Shown: positions 44,725 through 53,870 of the stretch, piece after piece
How positions within the stretch are numbered: the stretch's first letter is position 1
Layout: each line of letters begins with the position of its first letter
DNA from: Bacteroidetes bacterium MedPE-SWsnd-G1
Lineage (GTDB): Bacteria; Bacteroidota; Bacteroidia; Flavobacteriales; Flavobacteriaceae
Reading direction: 5' to 3'
Assembly: GCA_001874265.1 (NCBI GenBank)
Contig: MPDD01000003.1
Location: 98,040-162,039, forward strand
Length of the DNA stretch: 64,000 nucleotides
Position numbers and translations under genes: made by a program
The notes under the pieces: model-generated
The model's input: only the letters and a program-made list of their open reading frames with translations
Told to the model about the DNA's origin: nothing
The model's database searches: none

Positions 44725-46077
44725 ATGATTAAAAGATTTACCATTCAAATTGCAATTCGGATTCTGTTTATTTTAATGTTTTGTTTCGCTTTTGTTGTTT
44801 TAATTCAACAGAATTTAATTTTTGCTACCATTGGTGTGGGCATTGTTATTTTGGTACAAGTATTTTTAATGATTCGGTATGTAGATAATACCAATTATTC
44901 ATTATCAAAATTTTTAGATGCTTTAAAAACAGAGGACTATTCCGTTTATTTTTCGCCTTCTAAAAAAGGCGATTCTTTTCAAAAAGTATTTGACGATTTT
45001 AACTTGATCATCAAAATATTTAAACGCAATAAAATTGAAAAGGAAGCACAATATAATTACTTCAAATACATATTAGAACATGTGAATCTAGGTATCATTT
45101 CCATTAAAAAAGATGATTTGTTTGAAGCGCATTCAGAAACTGAGATTTTGTTTTTAAATAAAGCAGCATGCGATATTTTACATCAGCCTAAACATAAATA
45201 TTGGCATAGGTTCGCCAGTCATGTGCCTTGGTTGGTAAAAGAGATAAAACAAATGGTAAATGGCGGTAAGGTCCTTGTAGATTTTGGCGATGAAACAGAA
45301 CGAAAGCAATTATCTTTAGAGGTCATCGAGTTTCAGTTATTAAACACACCGTATTTAATAATAACGTTTCAAGATATAAGATCAGAGATTGAGCAAAAAG
45401 AAATAGAAGCGTGGCACAACGTTATCCGTGTGTTGGCACATGAAATGTTAAATTCTTTTACACCAGTAAGTTCATTGGCCGCTACTATTAAAGATATGAC
45501 TGATGAAAAAAGTTTAGATACAGAAGATATTCAGGATATAAATTTAGCAGCGAAAACCATTAAAAAACGTTCAGATGGTTTGCTGGATTTTGTTAAAGAT
45601 TATAGGACAATTTCTAATGTGCCAGTACCCGTTCTTAATAAATTGAAAATAAAACCTTTTTTGCAAGAGATTCAATTACTGATGCAGACGAATGCTGAAG
45701 AGGCCAATGTAAACTTGGAAATATTGCCAATTCCGGCAAACGCAACAGTTCAAGCGGATAGAAAATTGATAGAACAAGTGTTAATCAATTTGATAAATAA
45801 CAGTATTCATGCATTAGAAGGCGTTGATAATGCTACTATAAAATTGAGTTGTAGTGTTGAGGTAGATAAAACTGTCATTATGGTTTGGGATAATGGTAAA
45901 GGTATTGATGACGAGATTTTGAGTCAAATCTTTATTCCGTTTTACACCACTAAAAAGAATGGATCAGGTATTGGCTTGAGCCTATCTAAAAACATTCTTA
46001 AAAAACACGGAGGCAACCTGTTGGTTACCTCTGAGAAAAATAAGTTTACTAATTTTAGTTTGGTGTTTAAGAGTTAG
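44725..46077 (+). CDS. Sensor histidine kinase, NtrY-like
   Basis: The 450-residue kinase has two helices (about 8-27 and 30-50) with almost no periplasmic loop, a PAS-like region (about 110-220, ILEHVNLGIISI and VEFGD-type strands), a DHp box with H239-E-x-x-N243 in RVLAHEMLNSFTPVSSLA, and a HATPase domain with N box LINNSIHAL, DNGKGIDDE and GSGIGLSLS. The short periplasmic loop suggests it senses the membrane or a cytosolic cue. It pairs with the upstream response regulator. Its stop shares four bases with the convergent hypothetical gene. Confidence 0.92.
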   Translation: MIKRFTIQIAIRILFILMFCFAFVVLIQQNLIFATIGVGIVILVQVFLMIRYVDNTNYSLSKFLDALKTEDYSVYFSPSKKGDSFQKVFDDFNLIIKIFKRNKIEKEAQYNYFKYILEHVNLGIISIKKDDLFEAHSETEILFLNKAACDILHQPKHKYWHRFASHVPWLVKEIKQMVNGGKVLVDFGDETERKQLSLEVIEFQLLNTPYLIITFQDIRSEIEQKEIEAWHNVIRVLAHEMLNSFTPVSSLAATIKDMTDEKSLDTEDIQDINLAAKTIKKRSDGLLDFVKDYRTISNVPVPVLNKLKIKPFLQEIQLLMQTNAEEANVNLEILPIPANATVQADRKLIEQVLINLINNSIHALEGVDNATIKLSCSVEVDKTVIMVWDNGKGIDDEILSQIFIPFYTTKKNGSGIGLSLSKNILKKHGGNLLVTSEKNKFTNFSLVFKS

Positions 46078-47375
46078 AATTTATCTATAGAAGTGGGTTT
46101 GGCTTTATATGTTTTTAATAATTTTTTCGTGTTGATGTCGTATTCTTCAGTTGTTCCGTTTTGATATTCTATACTTATTACAGTTTCTGAAATTAATCTA
46201 AGTGTTCCAGGTTCGAATTCAAATAATATATTTTGAAGTTTTGAATCTTTAAAGACAAGTAGCTTAGTTGTCAATTGTTCAGTCAATTCGGAAAATTGAT
46301 CCAACTTTATTTGATTAAGTTTATCAATACTGTCCTTCGCAATTTTATACTTTTCCATTTTTAAATTATGAGCATTTAGAACTTTCCTTTTATGAAGGTT
46401 TTCAGGAATTTCAGGAATGTCAGGATATTTCAATTGCTCAAGTTTTGGTTCATTAGGAACCTTAAGATACCACCATATTGAAGTGTTGTTAAATTTATAT
46501 TCAACAGCATTGAAGGCATCTCCTTCTAGCTTTATTTTATTTAGTAATTGATTAGAAGATAGGTCGTATTTTAGTTCTTTTTTTATTTTATTTGAATAAT
46601 CAGTATTGTTGATCGTAAGAATTCCGTTAAAAGCAGTAATAACATTCTGTTCTAATTTTTCAATAAATTGAAAATCTTCATTTTCGATTTCAAAGAGATT
46701 GTTTACAGTAAAACTATTGAGTAGAACATTTTTTAATTGTTTAGAAGAATCGAGTATGTAAAGGATTTCGGTTTTGCCAAATTCAGACCCTATTATATAA
46801 GGTGGTTTTGTTTTAATAACTCCTATTTCTATTAATTGCTCATTTTCAAAATCAGCTTTAAAAAATTTTATAGTTGGATTTTCAACAAGAGTTAAATTAA
46901 AATCGCTATCTGTTTCATACCATGATTCCCTTTTATACAAATAAACATTGGTTAGGTTTCCGTATGGGAAATTGGCGTATTCGGTTTTAATGGTATGGCC
47001 TGACTTTACGGGGGTTGTTGAGGTATTTTCAACTGATCTATTCATGCCTGAAAAACCGCTTAAAGCAGTTAAACTCCCATTATTAGTTTCCTGACTTAAA
47101 TTTAAAACAAATTGATTTTCTATGGTTTTTATTGTGTTTGTTTCGATATGAATTCGATATATTTTATCGGAAGAAAGAGCAAACACATGCTTGTCGTCTT
47201 TAGACATTGAGGCTAAAATTACTACTTCTGGTAATTTAATAGATTTTACTAATTTCCCATTGAAGTCTTTGATTTCAATAATTGGGAGTTGGCCAGATGC
47301 TAAGGCTTGATATGTTGATTGCGCAATAGATTTAATTGAAACGATGGAAATCAATAGAATTAATAGTACTCTCAT
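46074..47375 (-). CDS. Secreted protein of unknown function, possible beta-propeller
   Basis: The 433-residue protein has a signal peptide (SIKSIAQ, about 19). Its N-terminal half is a run of short beta-strand pairs (IIEIKDFNGKLVKSIKLP, VVILASMSKDDKHVFALSSDKIYRI, ILYILDSSKQLKN) that fits a propeller or WD40-like fold; a coiled-coil stretch rich in Lys and Asn lies at about 320-365, and strands resume at the end. No catalytic motif is seen. It starts one base after the TPR gene stop, so it is translationally coupled. I do not recognise it. Confidence 0.55.
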   Translation of the reverse strand: MRVLLILLISIVSIKSIAQSTYQALASGQLPIIEIKDFNGKLVKSIKLPEVVILASMSKDDKHVFALSSDKIYRIHIETNTIKTIENQFVLNLSQETNNGSLTALSGFSGMNRSVENTSTTPVKSGHTIKTEYANFPYGNLTNVYLYKRESWYETDSDFNLTLVENPTIKFFKADFENEQLIEIGVIKTKPPYIIGSEFGKTEILYILDSSKQLKNVLLNSFTVNNLFEIENEDFQFIEKLEQNVITAFNGILTINNTDYSNKIKKELKYDLSSNQLLNKIKLEGDAFNAVEYKFNNTSIWWYLKVPNEPKLEQLKYPDIPEIPENLHKRKVLNAHNLKMEKYKIAKDSIDKLNQIKLDQFSELTEQLTTKLLVFKDSKLQNILFEFEPGTLRLISETVISIEYQNGTTEEYDINTKKLLKTYKAKPTSIDKF

Positions 47376-47376
47376 G

Positions 47377-49551
47377 TTATTTAATTTTATTTAGTTCTTT
47401 TTGTGCCTCTAGGTTTTTTCCTTGTGCCTTAAGTATATTGGAGCGTAAAAGATTATATTTATTCTTTTTTTGAATTGTCTCTAATAATGAAAGTCCATAA
47501 AGAGCTGTTTCATAATCCTTTTGTCTAAAAAGCAAATCGCATTTTGCATATTTAAATTCATAGATATCAAAAAATTTATGGACGTCTTTAATTGAACTCA
47601 TATAATTACTGTTGACCTCATCGTATACCATATGAGCTTCGTCGTATCGTTTTAATTCGACGAGCATTTTAAACTTTATAAATCTTACCCAATTGTATCC
47701 AGGGTCGTATTTGAAATTTTCTAATTTAACAGCCTTATCGATTTTCATAAGCCCAGTTTCATAATTTTCTAGAGCCATATCTAAACTCGCTTCTAAACCA
47801 TAAACAATGCCTTCACGTTCAATTTTATTTTTTTCAATAAAATTCTTGATAAAAGACAAGTCTACTTTTGCAGCTGTAAAATTTTTGTTTTCAATATGTG
47901 CAAAAACTCCAGAGCCTAGTAATAACAATGCTTGATTTTGTTCAAGTAGTAAGTCATCATCTGTTGCGTTTTGTTTTATAGTAAAGTGTCCTGCAAAATC
48001 AGGATTCGGGTTTTCTATAAAGAATTGCTTAATTAAAGGGAAAAGCATTGAAACTGTTTCAAAATCTCCAATCTGGAACGAATTTGAAGCAATTTTAATG
48101 GCTTCTCCTGTCGTAATTGAAAAATCAAGATTGTTTAAAATATTTTCAGCAACCTCTGGTCGCCCCATGTCTTTGTAACACTTCGCTCTGAGTAGTTGAA
48201 TTAAATACTTATTTAGAGCAAAAGCCTTGTCTGAGTTTCCGAGATACAAGGCATGGTCAAATTCAGCGGAGGTCTGCCATTTATCAATTTGTTTAATTAC
48301 ATCAATATTGGACATCTTGGAGTATTGTTCCATTTTAACCTCTAAATCGCTAGTAGTAAAAAAATCAGGGTTCCAAAAATAATATATGATAAGCCTACGT
48401 TCTCGAGCAGTACTTAAGTCGTGGGTTAATAATTTTCGTTCATATTCATCCAATAAATCAAGTGCGTTTTGGTCGAATTGTTTGATTTCAGGAAGCACTC
48501 TTGTTTCATCATAAATTAATTTGATATTATTACGCATTTCCCACATTATCGATCTGGCCTGGGCTTGTTCTGGTGTTAATTCAATTTTTTTCTTTTTAAA
48601 AGAGTTAACGAGAAACTTTATGATTGATACCGCTTGTGCGGCATTAGTCATTACTTGGTCAAATTGTAAGTCTTTTTGTGAAGCAGTAATATTAAACATA
48701 TTCCTGTATTCATTAACATCGCTTTGTACTTGATGAAATCCTGCCAATTCCTTTGACATCTTTTTGAGATCAGGGTTGTTACTGTTGGCTGCCAAATCAT
48801 GAACAAACCCTTCAACTTGACTGCTAACTAAAGGATCGTTGTAAACACTGAATTTATTGCTATAACCTAGTAAATTAGGGTTTGCATTTAAGTTGTTTCC
48901 AGAAATGCTCACAATAGGGCAGGTTTTAAGAGGTCTTGTATTAATGCTTGGAGCAGCGGCAGATTTAAACTGATGGTAATTTTTATGGTTTATTTTCATG
49001 TCAGCCACCAACATTTTCATTCTGTTGGCATCAGGAACTCCATTTTCACACTCGCAATAAGCTCTAAAAAAAGCTTTTCCATATTGCTGAGGGTCTTTAG
49101 CAGTTTTAATAAATGTTTGTGCTTCTGGCACACAATCCATGCTGCTACTCATGCTTAGGGTGCCTCCACTTGAATTACCTTTCATAAAACCGCTAATCGT
49201 GTATATTTGGCCTTTAGGTGGGAATAAATCTCCAAACTGACTTGTTTTCCTTTGTTTCACTTTTCCTTTAACGGTATAGGTATAACTAAAGTTTAAAATG
49301 ATATCTTCTCTATAATAACGTTCTGCTTCGGCTCTAGTTTCAACTTTACCATAATTACATATAGCAACTAGGTGTCGTGCAATGTCTTCTAATTCGCGAT
49401 CATAGAAAACATCAGGAGTAGGCAATGTATTCCGTTGTTTTAACGCAGACAAAATTCGATTATAGTCTCCGCCATATGTAGTGCAAGCTGTTTGGGAAAA
49501 ACTAAAGGTTGTAAATAATACAAAAAAGATGAGTAGGGATGACTTAAGCAT
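47377..49551 (-). CDS. Large secreted TPR-type protein of unknown function
   Basis: The 724-residue protein has a signal peptide (TTFSFSQ, about 20). Residues about 20-200 form a globular cysteine-containing N-domain (ACTTYGGDYNRIL, ICNYGK, YCECENGVP), with a Gly/Ser patch (GNSSGGTLSMSSSMDC). From about 400 the sequence is helical with tetratricopeptide-like units (ALNKYLIQLLRAKCYKDMGRPEVAENILNNLDF-like spacing, YETGLMKIDKAVKLENF, YETALYGLSLLETIQKK). Such proteins usually serve as scaffolds. It is the middle of three genes with gaps of 16 and 1 bases. Not recognised. Confidence 0.6.
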   Translation of the reverse strand: MLKSSLLIFFVLFTTFSFSQTACTTYGGDYNRILSALKQRNTLPTPDVFYDRELEDIARHLVAICNYGKVETRAEAERYYREDIILNFSYTYTVKGKVKQRKTSQFGDLFPPKGQIYTISGFMKGNSSGGTLSMSSSMDCVPEAQTFIKTAKDPQQYGKAFFRAYCECENGVPDANRMKMLVADMKINHKNYHQFKSAAAPSINTRPLKTCPIVSISGNNLNANPNLLGYSNKFSVYNDPLVSSQVEGFVHDLAANSNNPDLKKMSKELAGFHQVQSDVNEYRNMFNITASQKDLQFDQVMTNAAQAVSIIKFLVNSFKKKKIELTPEQAQARSIMWEMRNNIKLIYDETRVLPEIKQFDQNALDLLDEYERKLLTHDLSTARERRLIIYYFWNPDFFTTSDLEVKMEQYSKMSNIDVIKQIDKWQTSAEFDHALYLGNSDKAFALNKYLIQLLRAKCYKDMGRPEVAENILNNLDFSITTGEAIKIASNSFQIGDFETVSMLFPLIKQFFIENPNPDFAGHFTIKQNATDDDLLLEQNQALLLLGSGVFAHIENKNFTAAKVDLSFIKNFIEKNKIEREGIVYGLEASLDMALENYETGLMKIDKAVKLENFKYDPGYNWVRFIKFKMLVELKRYDEAHMVYDEVNSNYMSSIKDVHKFFDIYEFKYAKCDLLFRQKDYETALYGLSLLETIQKKNKYNLLRSNILKAQGKNLEAQKELNKIK

Positions 49552-49567
49552 ATTGTAGAGTTTCTAA

Positions 49568-49954
49568 TTAAAAGCAATCCTTTGCAGGGTAAGTTTCTCT
49601 TGGTTTATCTCTTCTAAAGAATTGAACTCTCATAATGTTAATTTCACCTCTTTTTTTGTAACTACTCGCAATATGAACAACATTTTTACCTTCATTTACG
49701 AAGTCATATGTACAGTCTGTGTATTTTTGATATTCTTTTCCTTTAACAGTATAGCATAATAATACGGCATATACGCCATCTTGTTTAGTTGTTTCTGTAG
49801 CGTAGCCATCAAACTGATTTGGAGTGATGGTTAAAACCCAGTTGTCATATTCATTTTGATGTAATTCGCTTTTAACACCTATAATGTTTTGGGAATTTCC
49901 TTGAATGGCAAAAAATAAAATAGTTAGGAACGAGAATAGTTTGATAAGTTTCAT
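49568..49954 (-). CDS. Small secreted protein of unknown function
   Basis: The 128-residue protein has a signal peptide (AIQGNSQ, about 22) and a predicted beta-rich domain with two cysteine spots (LLCYTVKGKEYQKYTDCTYDF and a C-terminal AKDCF). The motif YTVKGK also occurs in the large protein encoded just downstream (about residue 95), a possible shared element, but this is only six residues. It is the first gene of a three-gene unit. Not recognised. Confidence 0.55.
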   Translation of the reverse strand: MKLIKLFSFLTILFFAIQGNSQNIIGVKSELHQNEYDNWVLTITPNQFDGYATETTKQDGVYAVLLCYTVKGKEYQKYTDCTYDFVNEGKNVVHIASSYKKRGEINIMRVQFFRRDKPRETYPAKDCF

Positions 49955-50037
49955 AAAGTTTGTTGGTTAATTGTGAGGTCGAAAAGTAGGTCAAAAAATA
50001 GAGTTGTGAAATACTCAATTTGAGTATTTTAAAAGCA

Positions 50038-50784
50038 TTACGTTTTAATATATTCCAAGTCCAATAGTTCTATTAAATGACTTATTCGTGCGTCTAATTC
50101 TTGATATAAACCATTGGTAGATTTTCTGTCGCCTTGTAATAATCCAATCCTATTTTTAAACTCCGTAATGGATTTAGGCTCGATAGCATATGGTATTAGG
50201 TAGTAGTAATCATCAACAAACATAGTGTTGTCTTTTTTTAATTGAAAATGACTGGCCATCATATTTTTGATTTCATTTTCTCTTGCTGTTACTTCGTTTT
50301 CCCAAAAAGTAATTCTAGGGAGCCTTCTGTCATAAATATCTAAAATTAAGTTTCGAATTGAATCATTTTTAACTATTTCAATTCCCAACGATTTAAGGTT
50401 TTCAAAGGCAATGGTTCTAGGGTACAATTTTACATTTCCCATTGCAATCATAAATTTAGAACTATAAACGTCCTTATCGTAGTTTGTTTGGGTAATGGTG
50501 TCTAAATAGGTTAGTAAGTTTTCTGCTAAATTGTAAACAGAATCCCCATAAAAAATATCAAGACTTAATTCTTCTTGTGTAATTTTTAGGTCGGTTTTTA
50601 ATTCGAGTAGTAACTTATGTTCTTGGTTGGTTACGAGCCGATTTTGATTCCAATTATTTATTTGAAGTGCAATTAGAATACCTATTACAACTAAGAATAT
50701 TTCACCGATGGCATATTTTAAATATTGGTTGGTCTTGTTTTCTGAAAGTAATTTTTTTCGAATACTTCTAAACAGTTTTAACAT
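50038..50784 (-). CDS. DUF6090 family protein, copy 1
   Basis: The 248-residue protein has a short basic start (MLKLFRSIRKKLLSEN), the diagnostic KYAIGEIFLVVIGILIALQ membrane helix (about 24-42), then INNWN and a long helical, charged domain. This N-terminus defines the DUF6090 proteins common in Flavobacteriia. The function is unknown. The charged domain would be on one side of the membrane, with coiled-coil character (NQEHKLLLELKTDLKITQEEL). Two more copies lie at 62.5-64 kb. It stands alone between a hairpin-bounded gap and the small secreted protein gene. Confidence 0.75.
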   Translation of the reverse strand: MLKLFRSIRKKLLSENKTNQYLKYAIGEIFLVVIGILIALQINNWNQNRLVTNQEHKLLLELKTDLKITQEELSLDIFYGDSVYNLAENLLTYLDTITQTNYDKDVYSSKFMIAMGNVKLYPRTIAFENLKSLGIEIVKNDSIRNLILDIYDRRLPRITFWENEVTARENEIKNMMASHFQLKKDNTMFVDDYYYLIPYAIEPKSITEFKNRIGLLQGDRKSTNGLYQELDARISHLIELLDLEYIKT

Positions 50785-50838
50785 GGAAAAGAATAAGTGA
50801 TTAGAACCCTAAAAATATCTATAATATGTTAAAAATCA

Positions 50839-50878
50839 AAAAATAGGGGTTTATCAAATTTGACAAACCCCTATTTTT
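50839..50878 (-). terminator. Terminator after the serine hydrolase gene
   Basis: A 14-pair stem AAAAATAGGGGTTT/AAACCCCTATTTTT, closed by the small palindrome TCAAATTTGA, lies 19 bases after the hydrolase stop on the minus strand. It can act in both directions. Confidence 0.85.
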
Positions 50879-50896
50879 AATAATCTAATTAAATAT

Positions 50897-52633
50897 TTAT
50901 TCAATTTTCTTGGCCAAATGATCTCCACCTTGGTGCAGTGTTAAACTAACTACCGCTCCAGTTTCATCTTTGTTAAATGTAAGTTGTGCGTTTACAATTT
51001 TACTGTAAAACTTCACTTCTGAAGAAGGGTATATGTCACTAACACCTTGCCCAGTTGCTTGAATGTGCAATTGGTTTTTAGTTCTAGAAATAGTCATAAA
51101 AAAGTTCGGCATTAATTCGTATTTACCTGTATACGATTCAAGGATGTCTTCAGAAACTATTATTTCTTTCTCAAATTTTGAAACATCGGCACCTAATTTT
51201 TTTAGCGCTTCAATTCCTCCTCTGTTATCCGGATTTAATTCTAAAGACTTCGTGTAATTGGCAATTGATTTTTCCTTTTTATTTGCATTTAAATACGCTT
51301 CTCCAAGACTGTCATATGTATTAGAAGATTCAGGAAATAAACTAACGTTTAATTTGAATACTGCGATAGCCGCATCAATTTCTTTAGCGGTTAAAAGTTC
51401 GTACCCAAAACGATTAATGTCACCTTCATCAATTCTTACATCGTCTGATTTCGTGAAGTTGCTTAATTCAGCAATGGTTTTTTCTATTCCGTTCTTCTCA
51501 AATTCTTCTTTTATTTCAGAAACCAACGATTTTTTAGGCATATCATATGACTTACCATAAAGTATGGCCATAATATTGGTGCTCATTTCGTTTAAGTTTG
51601 TTCCTCCTGTGTTATTCAAGAGAACAACTAAATTGTGGTTGTCTTCATCACGCATAATAATGGTGTTGAATCCATGAATTCCACCTCCATGACCAGATGC
51701 TGTAAATCTATCTTTCGTATTTCCAATAGGAGATTTCCCAACCATAAAACCATAAGCATACGAATTATTTGTTCCTAATTCAATGGCTGGTTTAAAAAGT
51801 AATTTGGTATTTTCTTCTGATAGAATAGTATGGTTGTACAAGCCTTGATCCCATTTGTACAAGTCTTCAACCGTCGCGTACATAGAACCTGCAGCATATG
51901 GTAAACTCATATCTAAATAAGGCGCATTTACAAATCCGTTGTGATTTTGACCATATCCTGATGCTCTGTTTTTAAGTACTGTTGAACTTAAGTCATATCC
52001 AGATTCATTCATGTCTAACGGCGTTAAAATTCTTTTTTGAAGGTTTTCCGCATAAGATTCTCCAGTAATTTCTTCAATTAAAACACCTAGTAAAAAATAG
52101 GCAGAGTTGCTATAATTGTACTTAGATCCTGGTTCAAAATCTAGTGGTTTGTCTTGAAATATTTTAATAAACTCTTTCGGTGTCTTTGGGTCGCGGCCTT
52201 GTTCTTCGAAATAATTTGGAAAGGCAGTATAATTCGGAATTCCAGATGTATGTGATAATAAATGATGTGTTGTTATGATATCACCAGTTTTTGCTGGATA
52301 GTAAGATAAATACGTGGTGATTGGTTTATGTAAATCTAATTTACCCTCTTGTTTTAATTGTAAAATTAACATTGCAGTAAATTGTTTGGTTATAGATCCT
52401 AAACGATGTTTTGTATTTGCTGCGTTAGGAATATCCCATTCTTTATTTGCTTCTCCAAAGCCACCTTTGAATAATACTTGATCTTTTTCAGCAACTAGAA
52501 TAGAGCCGTTAAACTGACCGTAATCATAGTAGGTTTGCATCAATTTTTCAATTTCTTCAACTTTAGTTTGACTAATAACCGCTATAGAGACAAAAAGAAA
52601 AGTAAGTAATAATGGAAGTGTTCGTTTTTTCAT
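50897..52633 (-). CDS. Secreted serine hydrolase (class C beta-lactamase family) with TPR tail
   Basis: The 578-residue protein has a signal peptide (AVISQ, about 21), a penicillin-binding-type domain with the nucleophile S80-I-T-K83 (RLGSITKQFTAM), Y174-S-N176 (YNYSNSAYFLLG) and GHGGGIHGF in the place of KTG, and a C-terminal extension with TPR units (about 410-480, YDSLGEAYLNANKKEKSIANYTKSLELNP) and a final small beta-domain. Members are esterases, D-aminopeptidases or peptidases. No beta-lactam resistance should be assumed. It is bounded by terminators on both sides. Confidence 0.85.
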   Translation of the reverse strand: MKKRTLPLLLTFLFVSIAVISQTKVEEIEKLMQTYYDYGQFNGSILVAEKDQVLFKGGFGEANKEWDIPNAANTKHRLGSITKQFTAMLILQLKQEGKLDLHKPITTYLSYYPAKTGDIITTHHLLSHTSGIPNYTAFPNYFEEQGRDPKTPKEFIKIFQDKPLDFEPGSKYNYSNSAYFLLGVLIEEITGESYAENLQKRILTPLDMNESGYDLSSTVLKNRASGYGQNHNGFVNAPYLDMSLPYAAGSMYATVEDLYKWDQGLYNHTILSEENTKLLFKPAIELGTNNSYAYGFMVGKSPIGNTKDRFTASGHGGGIHGFNTIIMRDEDNHNLVVLLNNTGGTNLNEMSTNIMAILYGKSYDMPKKSLVSEIKEEFEKNGIEKTIAELSNFTKSDDVRIDEGDINRFGYELLTAKEIDAAIAVFKLNVSLFPESSNTYDSLGEAYLNANKKEKSIANYTKSLELNPDNRGGIEALKKLGADVSKFEKEIIVSEDILESYTGKYELMPNFFMTISRTKNQLHIQATGQGVSDIYPSSEVKFYSKIVNAQLTFNKDETGAVVSLTLHQGGDHLAKKIE

Positions 52634-52707
52634 GATATTTTTTGAGTTAGTATTAAATCAATATGACGATACAGATGCTTAAAGGTTACAGTTATTAAAG
52701 TACAAAA

Positions 52708-52736
52708 AAAAGGCCACTCATTTTGAGCGACCTTTT
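52708..52736 (-). terminator. Terminator after the SRPBCC gene
   Basis: A 13-pair stem with loop TTT (AAAAGGCCACTCA facing TGAGCGACCTTTT, two G-T pairs) is followed by a T-run on the minus strand. It lies 54 bases after the SRPBCC stop. Confidence 0.82.
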
Positions 52737-52790
52737 CATGTTTGGTTAATTGATTGTTTAAAGTTAACCTGTGGAGGTTTTTAATTTGGT

Positions 52791-53210
52791 TTAAGCTGGA
52801 ACTAATTCTTCTAATCCTTGCATAATGGCATTATAAAAACCTTCTAATAATTCTACCATAGCGGCTTCAGGAACACCTTCATTTACATTGAATTGCGAAC
52901 TCCAAGAAACTTCACAAGTTGTTTCACTAACTTCTTTTACTAGAACATCGCTTACATAATCTGTAAATGGGAATGGTCCAGAAGTAATAATGTATTGTAA
53001 GTGCATTTTCTCGTTATTCAACCCTGTTAATTCTTCTTTGATTTCTGCATCATCTGGCATGAAACAACTTCTTAGGGCGCCAACTCCTTCGCCGGTTTTT
53101 ACAGACCTTGCTACAGGTGAAAATTTTTCAATTCCTTCGAAACTAGAAATAGTTTCCCATGCATCCTTTGCTGTTACTTTGATTGTCTTTGTTACGTTTA
53201 CTGCGGTCAT
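52791..53210 (-). CDS. SRPBCC family protein (polyketide cyclase-like)
   Basis: The 139-residue protein starts with strand VNVTKTIKVTAKDAWETISSFEGIEKF, the beta-helix-beta opening of the START/SRPBCC helix-grip fold, and ends in a long helix (LEGFYNAIMQGLEELV). These proteins bind hydrophobic ligands. A catalytic role is not evident. The gene is monocistronic between a -7 box and a terminator. The TetR gene upstream is 85 bases away on the same strand, so it might be regulated by it. Confidence 0.78.
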   Translation of the reverse strand: MTAVNVTKTIKVTAKDAWETISSFEGIEKFSPVARSVKTGEGVGALRSCFMPDDAEIKEELTGLNNEKMHLQYIITSGPFPFTDYVSDVLVKEVSETTCEVSWSSQFNVNEGVPEAAMVELLEGFYNAIMQGLEELVPA

Positions 53211-53247
53211 ATCGTTTAATTTTATAGGTTATTAATTATTGATACAA

Positions 53248-53255
53248 CAAAGATA
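53248..53255 (-). promoter_or_regulatory. -7 box before the SRPBCC gene
   Basis: TATCTTTG on the minus strand fits TAnnTTTG and lies 37 bases before the ATG. No -33 TTG at fitting distance was found. Confidence 0.45.
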
Positions 53256-53294
53256 TTTGAGGAGTTGAGTTTATAAAAAAATAGCGTTCAGAAA

Positions 53295-53870
53295 TTAAAC
53301 CAGTAAGCTAATTTGCTCATCTACATAGGTGCGGAGTTCTTCTCTACTTTTTACTTTATAGAGAATACTTAGGCTAAATAATACACCAACCATACATTCG
53401 GTATATTCTTCAATTCGTTCTGGATATTTGATTTCTCCTTTTTTTATGGCTGTTTCTAAAACTGTACGATGCGTTTTACGCATATTTCCAAAATAGCGTT
53501 CATACAATTCCGTAATCTGCTCTTTTTCATTTCGTAACTCCACAACGGTATTTACCATAAAACAACTCTTCGGAAATGATTTTTCTAATAATCCGTCTAC
53601 AATCATATAGAAGAAATCTCTAAAGGCTTCAATTCCTTTATCAGAGTTTCTAACTTGCTCTAAGATTGGGTCAGATAGATCAACTACATAACCTTTTAAA
53701 GAGTCCATAAACAACATGTCTCTTGTGTACTTATTGTAAATAGTACTTTTACTTACTTCCAAATGTTCTGCTAATTCTTCTGGCGAAACGGATTTATAAC
53801 CTTTAACCCAAAAAAGTTTTTGAGCTTTTTCTACTAATTCTGGATAGGAGTGATTAAGCGTGCGTGGCAT
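53295..53870 (-). CDS. TetR/AcrR family regulator, second of a tandem pair
   Basis: The 191-residue protein has an N-terminal TetR helix-turn-helix (about 8-52: YPELVEKAQKLFWVKGYKSVSPEELAEHLEVSKSTIYNKY, in parts), followed by an all-helical ligand/dimer domain. The first helix-turn-helix segment EELAEHLEVSKSTIYNKY is well formed. It overlaps the upstream TetR gene by 17 bases. The SRPBCC gene is just downstream. Target and ligand are unknown. As with AcrR, TetR repressors usually control nearby genes. Confidence 0.88.
   Translation of the reverse strand: MPRTLNHSYPELVEKAQKLFWVKGYKSVSPEELAEHLEVSKSTIYNKYTRDMLFMDSLKGYVVDLSDPILEQVRNSDKGIEAFRDFFYMIVDGLLEKSFPKSCFMVNTVVELRNEKEQITELYERYFGNMRKTHRTVLETAIKKGEIKYPERIEEYTECMVGVLFSLSILYKVKSREELRTYVDEQISLLV

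Noticed and set aside
50009..50029. Inverted repeat AAATACTC/GAGTATTT as a terminator of DUF6090 copy 1
   Set aside because: No T-run follows on the minus strand and the stem is A/T-dominated; it may be chance in an AT-rich gap.
50897..52633. A beta-lactam resistance gene
   Set aside because: The SxxK/YxN hydrolase with a TPR tail is typical of esterase/peptidase relatives; nothing shows lactamase activity.
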